In this document: piece after piece, positions 15,491-24,281 of the stretch
Layout: each line of letters begins with the position of its first letter
How positions within the stretch are numbered: the stretch's first letter is position 1
Origin: CAXRDE01 sp964229355
Lineage (GTDB): Bacteria > Cyanobacteriota > Sericytochromatia > UBA7694
Assembly (NCBI GenBank): GCA_964229355.1
Contig: CAXRDE010000004.1
Location: 186,001-250,000, forward strand
Direction: 5' to 3'
Length of the DNA: 64,000 nt
The notes under the pieces: generated by a model
What the model saw: only the letters and a program-made list of their open reading frames with translations
The model's database searches: none
What the model was told of the DNA's origin: nothing
Made by a program: the position numbers and the translations under genes

Positions 15491-17539
15491 ATGAAAAATC
15501 GTTGGCATCATGTGCCCGTACTGCATACCCTGCACATGCCTGAGAAGAAAGCCAATTGGTTGGAGTTGTTTTACGACCTGATCTATGTGGCTGCTTTTAT
15601 TCAGTTGGGCAACGCTTTCTCTCATGATATTTCTCTGTTCAATTTTTTAAAAATCACCGGTATTTTTGTTCCGCTTTGGTTGACCTGGACAGGGTATACG
15701 TATTACTCCAACCGCTATACGGTGGATGATTTGCTCCATCGTATGCTGGTGTTTTTGCATATGTTTGCCATTGGGGCCATGGCGATTGCGATTCCCTGGG
15801 TTCTCAAGGGCAGTCCCCTGTTTTTTGGAGCGGCCTATGCGGTGGCCCAGTTGATTATTGCCTTGCTCTACCTACGCACCTATGTTCAGCAAGAGAACGG
15901 AAAGGCCTATACGCGCTATTGGGGAAGTGTTTTTTTTCTGAGTGCTGCGGTGTGGGCCGCTTCCTTGCCTTTTTCTGGGATGATGTATTGGGGATGGGCA
16001 CTCGGGGCTTGCCTCATTCTTATCGCCCCGGCTTTAACCCATGCACGGGCGTTGGTGGAAGCGTTTCCCTTTGATCATGAGCATCTCTCAGAACGTTATG
16101 GGCTCTTGACCATTATTGTACTCGGAGAATCGTTTGTGAAAGTGCTCAGTGAGTTGTCGGGTGGGGCATCGGGCATAGTTGAGGTTTTTCAAGCCAGTTT
16201 TGCATTGTTAATTACCTGCTGTATCTGGTGGCTTTATTTTGATGATGTGGCGGGAACCGCCCTTAAAAAATCGCCCTTTGCCATGGTCTTTTGGTTATTG
16301 GCTCATTTGCCCTTGCAATTGTCCATTGTGCTTTTGGGGGTGGGGATTAAAAAGACGCTGAATTATGGACTCCTGGAGGTTTTACCGCTCAAATATGCCT
16401 TGCTTCTCACGGGGGCCCTGGGGACTATCTTTTTGGCGACCGCTTTGATTGATGCGGTGACCCTGAGAAATAATTTTGAAATCAATGACCAGATCCGTGT
16501 CTACATCCGTTTTTTCTCGGGGCTGGTCATTTTGCTGATCGGCCAAACCTCACAAAGCATGCAGGCCGGATGGTTACTGGGTGCCTGTCTTTTCATCTGC
16601 GTTTTTCAGATTTTCTTTGACATTTGGGCGGCTCCAGAACAATGGGAGGCCCATGCCCATGATTCAGCTCCTCAGCTCACTGAGGAACACACTTTCACGC
16701 CCGTTGCCTTTGAAACGGACCCCGTACGCAAGGGCGTGCCTTCTGCCCTCAAAAAGGATCTCTACTTTTATTTTCTGGACGCCAGTTGGGGACAGCTGAT
16801 CGTGAGCTTGTTTTTTCTCTTTCTGCTAAGCAACGTTTTTTTTGCCAGCCTATACCTGCTGCAACCCCATAGCATCAACAATGCCACCCTGCATTCCTTT
16901 GCAGATGCGTTTTTCTTTAGTGTGCAGACCATGTCCACGATTGGCTATGGTGCTTTGTCTCCTCAGGGGCATTATGCCAATAGTCTGGTAACCCTTGAAG
17001 CGGCTTTTGGCTTGTTGGGGATCGCCGTGGTGACCGGGCTGGTTTTTGCCAAGTTATCTCGTCCCAATGCCCGCATTGTGTTTAGCCGAAATATGTTAAT
17101 CCAAAGCATTCAAGGGCAACGTTATTTGGTGTTTCGTATGGGCAACGCCCGCGGAAACGATATTGTGGAGGCCAAAGTGAGCGTCACCCTTTTGGTCAAT
17201 GAGACGACCCAGGAAGGGCAACAGATGAGTCGGATGTATGATTTGTCTCTGGTGCGCAGCCAAACGCCTTTTTTTAAATTGAGCTGGTTGGTGATGCACC
17301 CTTTAACGCCTGAGAGCCCGTTTTTTGAACTGGGCTTTAACAACCCGGCGCTTCAGCGCCTGGTGGTGACGGTATCTGGCCATGACAGCATTTTCAGTAG
17401 CACCATTTATACACGGCAAACTTACGGTCCCCAAGATATTCTTGAGGACCGCTATTTTGAAGATATGGTGAGTACATTACCCGATGGGCGTATTCTGATG
17501 GACTTTGATAAGTTCCATCAGTTAAAGCCTGGAGCTTAG
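15491..17539 (+). CDS. LtrA-domain / inward-rectifier K+ channel (KirBac) fusion protein
   Basis: 682 aa. Residues about 15-385 are a complete LtrA-like multi-span domain: NWLELFYDLIYVAAFIQLG, LSERYGLLTIIVLGESFVK, and about ten membrane segments. A short hydrophilic linker (about 388-415) follows. Residues about 415-682 are a full KirBac-type potassium channel: slide helix and first span, pore with selectivity filter TIGYG (483-487) inside DAFFFSVQTMSTIGYG, second span, and the cytoplasmic Kir beta-domain (RGNDIVEAKVSVTLL, YDLSLVR, LSWLVMHPL). No frame break. LtrA proteins have no settled function. An in-frame GTG at 15464 is possible; the ATG at 15491 has AAGAGA upstream. Stop overlaps the convergent amidase gene by 4 bp. 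Confidence 0.9.
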   Translation: MKNRWHHVPVLHTLHMPEKKANWLELFYDLIYVAAFIQLGNAFSHDISLFNFLKITGIFVPLWLTWTGYTYYSNRYTVDDLLHRMLVFLHMFAIGAMAIAIPWVLKGSPLFFGAAYAVAQLIIALLYLRTYVQQENGKAYTRYWGSVFFLSAAVWAASLPFSGMMYWGWALGACLILIAPALTHARALVEAFPFDHEHLSERYGLLTIIVLGESFVKVLSELSGGASGIVEVFQASFALLITCCIWWLYFDDVAGTALKKSPFAMVFWLLAHLPLQLSIVLLGVGIKKTLNYGLLEVLPLKYALLLTGALGTIFLATALIDAVTLRNNFEINDQIRVYIRFFSGLVILLIGQTSQSMQAGWLLGACLFICVFQIFFDIWAAPEQWEAHAHDSAPQLTEEHTFTPVAFETDPVRKGVPSALKKDLYFYFLDASWGQLIVSLFFLFLLSNVFFASLYLLQPHSINNATLHSFADAFFFSVQTMSTIGYGALSPQGHYANSLVTLEAAFGLLGIAVVTGLVFAKLSRPNARIVFSRNMLIQSIQGQRYLVFRMGNARGNDIVEAKVSVTLLVNETTQEGQQMSRMYDLSLVRSQTPFFKLSWLVMHPLTPESPFFELGFNNPALQRLVVTVSGHDSIFSSTIYTRQTYGPQDILEDRYFEDMVSTLPDGRILMDFDKFHQLKPGA

Positions 17540-18408
17540 TACTTTGATAAATCCACGTTGTGGGGAATTTGCACGCGGGTGCCCGCTGCCAGGGTGCTGC
17601 TCTCATTGAATTGGGGATTCATCGCCTGAACCTCTACCCAACGGGCGGGGTTGTCTAAGTAAATATCTGCGATATCTTCAAGACTTGCTGCTCCGGCTAA
17701 CACTTCTTCGCGGCTATCAGGCAAAGCATTAACATTGGGCTGTGCGGGGTTTAAAGGTGCACGGTAGGTGCCTCTCTGAATGGCCTGAATGCCATCAATG
17801 ACCCGCTGTACAGAGAAATTGTTTGAGGTGTCGATTTTGCGACCTGGAGGAATCGAAATATCCCGGTGGCGGGTAATGCGCTCCATGGGGATATCGTATT
17901 TCTCTACCAGATGGGCCATCAATTGAATCAGACCGTCGTACTGGGCGTCAGAGTAGGGTTCTAAACTGTCACCCAGGTTACAGATTTCGATACCAATGGA
18001 ATAGTCGTTGACATTGCCTACCCCCTGGAAGGTACTATTGCCCGCGTGCCAGGAACGCAGTTCGTCGGGGACGGAGCGTACAATGTAGCCGGTGCGGTCT
18101 ACGATGTAGTGCGAAGAGACCTTGGCAGAGGGGCGGGTAAAGACGTCACCCACAGTGCGCGCGTCTTGTTTCATCGCGGTGTGGTGCAACACAATGGCTG
18201 AGATGCGTGTGTTGGCAGGGCGAGAATTTGAGTTGGGCGAGGGGATTTCAATCATCGGCGGCTCGGCGGCCCGACGTGCTCCTACATTTTGGCGCTGCAA
18301 CTGCTGCATGGCCCGTTGTTGATTGTTAAATGCGACCTGTGAGGCAGACTGGCAAGACAGAGCCAAAAAGATCAATCCAAAACTTAAATGACGAACCGAT
18401 AAACGCAT
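17536..18408 (-). CDS. N-acetylmuramoyl-L-alanine amidase (Amidase_2) lipoprotein with LysM-like C-terminus
   Basis: 290 aa. Lipoprotein signal with LALSC. AmpD-like amidase domain at about 70-215: zinc ligands in AIVLHHTA and RHRDISIPPGRKIDTS, plus SSHYIVDRTGYIVRSV and SWHAGNS. The last 55 residues (LEDIADIYLDNPARWVEVQAMNP ... AAGTRVQIP) resemble a LysM peptidoglycan-binding module. It should cut the amide bond between muramic acid and the stem peptide in the periplasm. AAGGG lies before the ATG at 18408; the longer frame to 18465 would spoil the signal peptide. Confidence 0.9.
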   Translation of the reverse strand: MRLSVRHLSFGLIFLALSCQSASQVAFNNQQRAMQQLQRQNVGARRAAEPPMIEIPSPNSNSRPANTRISAIVLHHTAMKQDARTVGDVFTRPSAKVSSHYIVDRTGYIVRSVPDELRSWHAGNSTFQGVGNVNDYSIGIEICNLGDSLEPYSDAQYDGLIQLMAHLVEKYDIPMERITRHRDISIPPGRKIDTSNNFSVQRVIDGIQAIQRGTYRAPLNPAQPNVNALPDSREEVLAGAASLEDIADIYLDNPARWVEVQAMNPQFNESSTLAAGTRVQIPHNVDLSKY

Positions 18409-18589
18409 AAGCACACCCTTATAGAAAGATGTCTTCAAATTAACATAGAAAAAGGAGCTTATCAAGCGCTTAATTTCAGATTAAGTTTAAATAACGGCTG
18501 AAACCTTGATTGAGCTCCAGGTTTTGTGGGTAAAATAGAGAAGGTAAGTAAGTTCATTCAATCTCTCAATAAAGCTGGAGCGTGTTGTT

Positions 18590-19408
18590 GTGTTTAATCC
18601 CATGAATCCTTTAAACCCTGTTAATTTGGGCCAACGTCTTGGCAGAGCCATCGGTCGCCGGATCTCTCCTCAGCCGGAACCTCAGCGTACCCCGCAACGC
18701 CGCGAAACACCCCAGCGACCACCGCAAACCCCCCAGCGACACCCCACGCAGCCCCGAACGGCCTCTTTTCAGAATGTACCGCCTCTGAATGCTCAGGCCC
18801 AGGAGCTACGGCGCGCCATTCTTGCTTATCCCGACACCCATGCCACTCCCGCGCAGGCCACACAAATTGCCCGTGAAACCGAGGCTGCTGCCAGAGCTTT
18901 TGGGGTGGAGCCGAAAGTGATGCTGGCGATTTTTGCCCACGAAAGCGGGGGCTTTGACGTGCGTGCAGAAAGCCACAGTGGCGCTAAAGGATTGGGCCAA
19001 TTAACGGGAGTGGCTATTCAAGAAATGCGGCGCTTGAGTGACGATCCCACGTATCGCCAGAGTTATCCCCGCTCCAGAGCCGAGACCCAATCCTATGACG
19101 ATCCGGAAGTGCGGGCCGTGGCCGAACGCCCCGCAATGCAAGCCACCTTTCAGCGTTTGGGGCGCAGCGAAGAAAACCGCTATGACGTAAAAGACAATAT
19201 TTGGGGATCAGCTTTTTATGCGCGCATCGCCATGGATCGCGCCCAGCAACGGGGTGGCGCTGCGGTGGTTTTGGGTGAAAACGGCATGATGGGACGTTAT
19301 AACGGGGCCAGCATGTCCGAGCGCCGCGCTCACAGTGCGGGCATTGCGGATGCCTATCAGCGCATGTTTGGACAGACCATTCCAACCACGCTGAGACCGG
19401 GCACCTGA
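18590..19408 (+). CDS. Lytic transglycosylase-like protein (SLT domain), no signal peptide
   Basis: 272 aa. N-terminal about 65 residues are Pro/Gln/Arg-rich and low complexity, then a lysozyme-like SLT domain: catalytic Glu in IFAHESGGFDV, SHSGAKGLGQLT, and NIWGSAFYARIAMDRA. These enzymes cleave the MurNAc-GlcNAc bond and form anhydro-muramic ends. There is no Sec signal, so it is either exported by another route, released on lysis, or mis-assigned. Starts with GTG at 18590, with GGAG 9 nt upstream. Divergent from the amidase gene, suggesting shared control of wall turnover. Confidence 0.85.
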   Translation: MFNPMNPLNPVNLGQRLGRAIGRRISPQPEPQRTPQRRETPQRPPQTPQRHPTQPRTASFQNVPPLNAQAQELRRAILAYPDTHATPAQATQIARETEAAARAFGVEPKVMLAIFAHESGGFDVRAESHSGAKGLGQLTGVAIQEMRRLSDDPTYRQSYPRSRAETQSYDDPEVRAVAERPAMQATFQRLGRSEENRYDVKDNIWGSAFYARIAMDRAQQRGGAAVVLGENGMMGRYNGASMSERRAHSAGIADAYQRMFGQTIPTTLRPGT

Positions 19409-19412
19409 ACCC

Positions 19413-19892
19413 TTAGTCAAAGCGGCTAATATCGCCTACTTTTGCGCGGGTTAAGTGGCTCAGGTCTTCCGGGTTTAAAAGCACCTGTAAACCGCGGGTG
19501 CCAGCGCTGATGCTGATCACATCGTAGGCATGGGCCAATTCATCGAGCACCAACGGAAAATCCTTTTTGAGCCCCAGCGGCGAAACCCCACCGCGGATGT
19601 AGCCTGTGAGCGGAAACACGTCTTTTAGCGGCACCATCTCAACTTTTTTATTGCCACTGGCACGGGCCAGTGCCTTGAGATCCAATTGGGCATCACCGGG
19701 AATGCAGGCCAGCACCACCCCGGTTTGTTCTCCTTTGGCCACTAAGGTTTTAAAGGTTTGAGATGTGGGCAAGCCGATTTTCTGAGCCACAGTCCCGGCG
19801 CTCAGATCGGATTCGTCCACCGTATAGGCACGGGTTTCGTAAGGGATACCGGCTTCATCTAAAATGCGCAGCGCATTGGTTTTTTTTGACAT
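19413..19892 (-). CDS. ybaK: Cys-tRNA(Pro)/Cys-tRNA(Cys) deacylase, YbaK/EbsC family
   Basis: 159 aa. KKTNALRILDEAGIPYE, the catalytic Lys in SQTFKTLVAKGE, CIPGDAQLDLKALA, GYIRGGVSPLGLKK and ISISAGTRGLQVLLNPEDL are characteristic of YbaK. It hydrolyses cysteine mis-charged onto tRNA-Pro by prolyl-tRNA synthetase. The ATG at 19892 lies 2 nt after the stop of the upstream gene, with AAGAGAA inside that gene's end. A longer frame to 20021 runs inside the neighbour and is not part of the family. Confidence 0.93.
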   Translation of the reverse strand: MSKKTNALRILDEAGIPYETRAYTVDESDLSAGTVAQKIGLPTSQTFKTLVAKGEQTGVVLACIPGDAQLDLKALARASGNKKVEMVPLKDVFPLTGYIRGGVSPLGLKKDFPLVLDELAHAYDVISISAGTRGLQVLLNPEDLSHLTRAKVGDISRFD

Positions 19893-19894
19893 GC

Positions 19895-21328
19895 TTAGTT
19901 CTCTTCGGCAAGGCGTTTTGCCACAATTTGCCAACGCCGGGCGGTTTCTTCCACCGAAAAAGAGGTGAACACATCTTTGACCCAGGCATCTATGGATTCG
20001 GCTTGTTCTAAAGCGGGCCAATGGTCAGCCACGTGTAAAAACAGGGGGTTTTTATAAAGGTAAAACACATTTTCACGAATGGCCATGTCAGCGGAAAGGT
20101 GTTCTGTGTTTGCAAAAATACTGATCCATAAGGTGTCAAGATCGGTTTCTATGTCTGTATCGCCGAGCTGTGTTTTGAGCTGTAGCAGTTTGGGGGTGAT
20201 CAGGTCATTATATTTCTGTGCCGCAGCGCGCACCTCTCTTTTTTGTGCTAACTGTCGCCAGAGGGCCTGGCTGGCTGAAACATCGATTGCCGAAATCAGC
20301 TGAGGGATTTTCTGGGTGACGGGAGCACTTTGGGTTTGCCAGCCTGCACTCTGTTCCAAAAAGGTAGGAAACAACAGGTTTTTAGAATGGTAGACGATAT
20401 TCTCTGTGGTGTAAGGATAGTCCTGAGCCATTTTTAAGTAACCCACGGATTGAGCAAACAGTTCCTGTAAAGGCATGGGAAAGGTCTCGCCCATACCGGT
20501 ACCGATAGCCTCCATTTTGGCTTCGAAATCGGCTTCGTAAGGTTTGAGTGCTTCGTTCATGAGGGCATGGGTGTATTCATGGGCTGCCACATCTGCCACC
20601 CGACGCGGATTGCTGTTTTTTGCATCCACGTGCAATTTGATCAAAAAACGCTTTGTGTGTGCGTTATAGCTGGTTTGACCTGCGGTGCCAAAAGCATCCA
20701 GTGGATTGACGATAATGTCCACCGGTGCGCTGGGCGACACCTTTAACAAACAGTGGGCCCGTTGAGAACCTTGTTGAATGGCTTCTTGATACTTCGCTTG
20801 TTCGCGGGCAAAAACCGGTGCGAAGGTGTTTTTCCAGTGACGTCCCAAATCAAGGGCCTGATAAAACTCCTGGAGTAAGGGGGCTGGCGGAAGCTGTTGG
20901 AAGCGGTAAGCCTCTGCTTCAGGAAGATTTTGGGGCTTGCTTAAGGTAAAGGCTGGCGCTGCTCCATAGTATTGGCTATCGAGAATGAGCAATCCGTTTT
21001 TGGAATAGTCATCAGCCCCCGTAAGGTAGGCTTCGTATGCCTTGCGGTGCTTTTGACGCAGGGCAGGGGGTAAGGTTTTGACTAAATCCAACAATTGGGC
21101 CTGTGCGGGGTCGTAGTTCTCTGGTTCAAAATCTGCGTCATGTTCGGTGACCCAGTTTAACCAGGCCAGGAGGGTAAACAGGCCTTCTCCACTGACGAAC
21201 TGTAGTTGCTGGGTCTTTTGCTGCTCACAGGACTCAGCGGCCTGGGCGGGTGAGGGGGTAACGGCTATTCCCAGCCAAAGGCTGGTTAAGAGTAAGTAAT
21301 TAAGGGGCTTCTTCTTCCACATATTCAA
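19895..21328 (-). CDS. Exported HExxH protein, putative zinc metalloprotease
   Basis: 477 aa. Sec signal peptide with AQAA cleavage site near residue 31. A zinc-binding HEYTH motif lies in VAAHEYTHALMNEAL at about 250, and PLQELFAQSVG some 50 residues on could give the third ligand Glu, as in gluzincins. I recognise no named family. C-terminal half is helical with no clear domain. Probably a periplasmic peptidase. Its start overlaps the end of the HTH gene by 29 bp, so it is likely in one operon with the HTH and DUF2975-like genes. Confidence 0.75.
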   Translation of the reverse strand: MNMWKKKPLNYLLLTSLWLGIAVTPSPAQAAESCEQQKTQQLQFVSGEGLFTLLAWLNWVTEHDADFEPENYDPAQAQLLDLVKTLPPALRQKHRKAYEAYLTGADDYSKNGLLILDSQYYGAAPAFTLSKPQNLPEAEAYRFQQLPPAPLLQEFYQALDLGRHWKNTFAPVFAREQAKYQEAIQQGSQRAHCLLKVSPSAPVDIIVNPLDAFGTAGQTSYNAHTKRFLIKLHVDAKNSNPRRVADVAAHEYTHALMNEALKPYEADFEAKMEAIGTGMGETFPMPLQELFAQSVGYLKMAQDYPYTTENIVYHSKNLLFPTFLEQSAGWQTQSAPVTQKIPQLISAIDVSASQALWRQLAQKREVRAAAQKYNDLITPKLLQLKTQLGDTDIETDLDTLWISIFANTEHLSADMAIRENVFYLYKNPLFLHVADHWPALEQAESIDAWVKDVFTSFSVEETARRWQIVAKRLAEEN

Positions 21329-21512
21329 ATAAATCTCCGGGCTGACAATTTAAAATTTCACATAAACGATTGAGCGTCGATAAGCGTACCGCTTTGATGT
21401 TTCCTGTTTTTAACTTGCTGAGATTGGCTTCTGTAATTCCCAGCTCCTGAGCCAGATCTTTGCCTTTTATTTTTTGTAGGGCCATGACCACATCTAAGCG
21501 TACAACAATCAT
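21300..21512 (-). CDS. Small XRE-family HTH regulator (YozG-like)
   Basis: 70 aa. A single Cro/C1-type helix-turn-helix: KDLAQELGITEANLSKLKTG (about 18-37), then KAVRLSTLNRLCEILNCQPGDLFEYV. This short form, ending just after GDLFEY, is the YozG-like group that commonly accompanies a DUF2975 membrane protein gene, as here. It probably represses its own operon. The ATG follows the upstream stop directly. Confidence 0.9.
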   Translation of the reverse strand: MIVVRLDVVMALQKIKGKDLAQELGITEANLSKLKTGNIKAVRLSTLNRLCEILNCQPGDLFEYVEEEAP

Positions 21513-21836
21513 TTAAACCACTTCATTCATTTCTGCAATCAGCAGATCAATCGCGACAAAAGCATCTCTGCCCAATAAAAAAAGCCAGCCATAAATCATG
21601 GCACTGATGGCCCCGGATACCGGTGTGTCTTTGATCATGGCTTGTATTTCAGGTATTGTGTCTACCCCCTGTTGACGCAGATACAGCGTGAACAATACCG
21701 TGGCAAATAGAGCGAGCGCTGACACCACACCATAAAGCAGAGAAAGGCGTCCCATGATTCCAAACCAATACGCTCCCCGTTGAATGGTTTTTCGTTTGGT
21801 TTGCAAAGGGGGTTCCTGCACCGTTAATTTTTTCAT
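21513..21836 (-). CDS. Small membrane protein, DUF2975-like
   Basis: 107 aa with two predicted membrane spans (about 28-50 and 73-93). DUF2975 proteins normally have about 150-170 aa and four spans; this one would be a short or divergent member. The assignment rests mainly on the partner HTH gene, whose start codon follows its stop codon directly. Function unknown. The AT-rich stretch 21840-21915 upstream probably carries the operon promoter. Confidence 0.65.
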   Translation of the reverse strand: MKKLTVQEPPLQTKRKTIQRGAYWFGIMGRLSLLYGVVSALALFATVLFTLYLRQQGVDTIPEIQAMIKDTPVSGAISAMIYGWLFLLGRDAFVAIDLLIAEMNEVV

Positions 21837-21919
21837 GTCTAATTACCTCAAATAATTTATGCTTTTATTATAGCAATAAATTATTTAAAAACAATAATTT
21901 ATTTTCTTGAATTGAAAAT

Positions 21920-22936
21920 TTATTTTAAATCCACCATTCTCAAACCGGCCAAATCTTTGACTCCGGCGCAAAACATGGCAATTTTCAACTCCAATATCCA
22001 GGTTTCCAATTCTTCAATGACTGCTTGTGTGGACTCCAAAGCGGGCTTGAGCAGCGGCTGTGCAATACTCACTACATCGGCCCCCAGGGCAATGGCCACG
22101 GCAGCGTCCAGGCCGGAACGCACGCCCCCTGAGGCAATAATCAAACCCTCGGGAGCGGCCTGTCGGCATTGCTGAATGGCCAGTGGTGTGGGGGTTCCCC
22201 ACTGGGCAAAGGTTTTGCCCAGGCGCTGTAAGCGGGCGTTGGGGTGACGTTGGGCTTCAATCCAGCCCCACGAGGTGCCGCCGTGACCAGAAACCTCTAA
22301 ACCCTGTACACCGGCTTTCATCAAGGCTTTGGCACTTTCGCCATCAATGCCGTTGCCGCACTCTTTGGCCAGTACCGGAAAGGGCAATTGGGCAATGACT
22401 TCGCTCATGCGCTGGGTTAGCCCTGCAAAAGCAGTGTCTCCCCCGGCCTGAACGGCCTCTTGCAAGCTGTTGAGATGCAAATACAGGCCGTCGGCCCCCA
22501 CCGAGGAGACCACTTCTTGACACGCTTCCGCACCGTAGCCCAAATTGAGCTGTACAGCCCCCAGATTGGCCAGCAGCAAAATGTCGGGTGCGACGGCGCG
22601 CACCTGAAAGCTTTCCAGGGTTTCGGGGTGCTCCAGGGTGACCCGCTGAGAGCCCAGGCCCATGCCCAGCCCCAATGCCTGAGCTGCTTCTGCCAGGTGC
22701 TGGTTAATTTTGGCTCCTGCGGCCAGTCCACCCGTCATGGAAGCAATCATAAAAGGGGCCTGCAGGGTTTTTCCCAGCACAGTCACCGAAAGGTCTACTT
22801 CCGCTAAGTCCACCTCGGGTAAGGCCCGGTGGGGCAGACGGTAATCGCTCAGGCGGCGGGACGCCGAGGGGATTTGAGAGCCTGCGTCGAGGGAGAGGTC
22901 AATGTGGTCTTGTTTGCGACGGATAATCTCGGTCAA
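21920..22936 (-). CDS. fni: Type 2 isopentenyl-diphosphate delta-isomerase
   Basis: 338 aa, normal for the FMN-dependent type 2 enzyme. RRKQDHIDLSL at the N-terminus, APFMIASMTGG, NLGAVQLN, PVLAKECGNGI, EVSGHGGTSWGWIE and ASGGVRSGLDAAVAIALGAD are signature blocks. It interconverts IPP and DMAPP for isoprenoid synthesis, using FMN, NADPH and Mg2+. I place the start at a TTG (22936) because AGGAG lies 7 nt before it and the TTG overlaps the TGA of trmB; an in-frame TTG at 22954 has no site. Coupled to trmB. Confidence 0.95.
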   Translation of the reverse strand: MTEIIRRKQDHIDLSLDAGSQIPSASRRLSDYRLPHRALPEVDLAEVDLSVTVLGKTLQAPFMIASMTGGLAAGAKINQHLAEAAQALGLGMGLGSQRVTLEHPETLESFQVRAVAPDILLLANLGAVQLNLGYGAEACQEVVSSVGADGLYLHLNSLQEAVQAGGDTAFAGLTQRMSEVIAQLPFPVLAKECGNGIDGESAKALMKAGVQGLEVSGHGGTSWGWIEAQRHPNARLQRLGKTFAQWGTPTPLAIQQCRQAAPEGLIIASGGVRSGLDAAVAIALGADVVSIAQPLLKPALESTQAVIEELETWILELKIAMFCAGVKDLAGLRMVDLK

Positions 22937-24033
22937 GCCTTTTCTCCTAGCCAATCGTTGAGGGCCAGCTGCCAGGCTTCAAAAACCTGTTGGCGGCGCT
23001 GCACATAGGGGAAGGGAGCAAAGTCAGGAATGCTTAAACGCCCTTCGGTATCCAGGGTGAACCAGACATTCTGAGCCAGGGTATGGGGCTCAGCCACCAC
23101 GCCTTGAATGAGGTAGGTGGGGGTATGTTGAGCCCGATAAATGCGCTGTAATTTCAACGTGAAGGGCGCCACATGCCGGGTTAACGGCAGGTGTTCGGGC
23201 GAAAAGTAACGGTCTAGCTGTGTGGTGCTGGGTACGGGCACCACGGCTTCCAGGGGAGCGCTCACGTCTTGCCAGCCCGGGGTCAAATGGGCAAAATCAG
23301 CGTGTTCTATGCGGCGGTAAGCGTAGCGGTGGATGGGTTTTTCCTGGGCGAGCCATTTGGTTTCGTACTTGGTTTTGACGGTGATCTCAGGAAATTGATC
23401 CCGTTCAAAATAAGGGCAGGCTTCGAGCAGGGCCAGGGCGTCCGCGGCATAGGGGGGATCGTCTGAGACAAAAATCAACTGTCCGCCCACTTTGAGTCGG
23501 CTGGCAAACAGGGGCAGGGTGTCTTCTCGCAAGGTGCGGCGTTTTTGGTGACGTTCTTTAAACCAGGGATCGGGAAACAAAATATACAGGGCGTCTAAGC
23601 TGCCTGGAGCCACCAATTCCCGCAGGGTGTACAACGCATCAAGTTTGGCCAGGGTGACATTTTTTGTATCGGCCAGACGATGTTGAGCCTTGCGCAGCAC
23701 CTTGCTGACAATATCTAAGCCCACAAAAGCGGTGTCGGGACGGCGGGGGGCGAGCCATTCTAAGAAGTGGCCGTAGCCACAGCCAATTTCCAGATGCAGC
23801 GCTTGCGCTTCAGGGAACCAGGTTTTCCAGCCAGTTTTTAGAAAGGCGGGTTGTGCCATGAGTTCCCGATGGGTAACCACGGGCAAGGGTTCAGGTTTTT
23901 GGGGGGTGTCTTCTGAGGTGGCGGCTTGCACCGCCTGAGCCCGTTCGGCCTGGATATCGAAGGGGAGTTCTTTGCTGCGGGTGGTGGCGACCCGTTGCAG
24001 GGCCGCTTGTCTTTTTTTATCGAATGTGTTCAT
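22933..24033 (-). CDS. trmB: tRNA (guanine-N7-)-methyltransferase with C-terminal extension
   Basis: 366 aa; most bacterial TrmB are 210-240 aa. SAM-binding LEIGCGYGHFLEWLA, FVGLDIVSKVL and the TrmB signature YILFPDPWFKERHQKRR are present, with KTKYETKWLAQ closing the core at about 250. It makes m7G46 in tRNA. The N-terminal about 60 residues and a C-terminal 110 residues are extra; the C-terminal part looks like a compact beta-rich domain I cannot name. A comparable extension is known in some cyanobacterial and thermophile TrmB proteins. The ATG overlaps the TGA of the 83-aa gene (ATGA). Confidence 0.93.
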   Translation of the reverse strand: MNTFDKKRQAALQRVATTRSKELPFDIQAERAQAVQAATSEDTPQKPEPLPVVTHRELMAQPAFLKTGWKTWFPEAQALHLEIGCGYGHFLEWLAPRRPDTAFVGLDIVSKVLRKAQHRLADTKNVTLAKLDALYTLRELVAPGSLDALYILFPDPWFKERHQKRRTLREDTLPLFASRLKVGGQLIFVSDDPPYAADALALLEACPYFERDQFPEITVKTKYETKWLAQEKPIHRYAYRRIEHADFAHLTPGWQDVSAPLEAVVPVPSTTQLDRYFSPEHLPLTRHVAPFTLKLQRIYRAQHTPTYLIQGVVAEPHTLAQNVWFTLDTEGRLSIPDFAPFPYVQRRQQVFEAWQLALNDWLGEKA

Positions 24034-24281
24034 ACCAACGCCTCTTGTAATTGGCTCAGGACCTGGTGAAAGACCTGGGGGTCGCCCTGCACAAACTTTA
24101 ACTGAACGCCCTGTTTGCGGGGGCGTATTTGGCACAGGGTTTGGTGGTGTTGAATCAGAATGCGATCTGAGGCCAGCCAGCAGGCATCCCAGTGGTGGCG
24201 TAGACGCAAAGGCTCCAGTTGTTCTGGAAAGGTATCAAAGTCCCGCTGCGTGCTGAGCATCACGGGATTGGGAATCATCAT
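24030..24281 (-). CDS. Small protein of unknown function, coupled to trmB
   Basis: 83 aa, no membrane segment or known motif. Pattern LEPLRLRHHWDACWLASDRILIQHHQ suggests a short alpha/beta fold with repeated histidines. AAGGAG lies 6 nt before the ATG at 24281, a strong ribosome site, and the stop overlaps the trmB ATG, so it is very likely a real translated gene. Its first 47 bp overlap the end of the MBL gene. Confidence 0.7.
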   Translation of the reverse strand: MMIPNPVMLSTQRDFDTFPEQLEPLRLRHHWDACWLASDRILIQHHQTLCQIRPRKQGVQLKFVQGDPQVFHQVLSQLQEALV

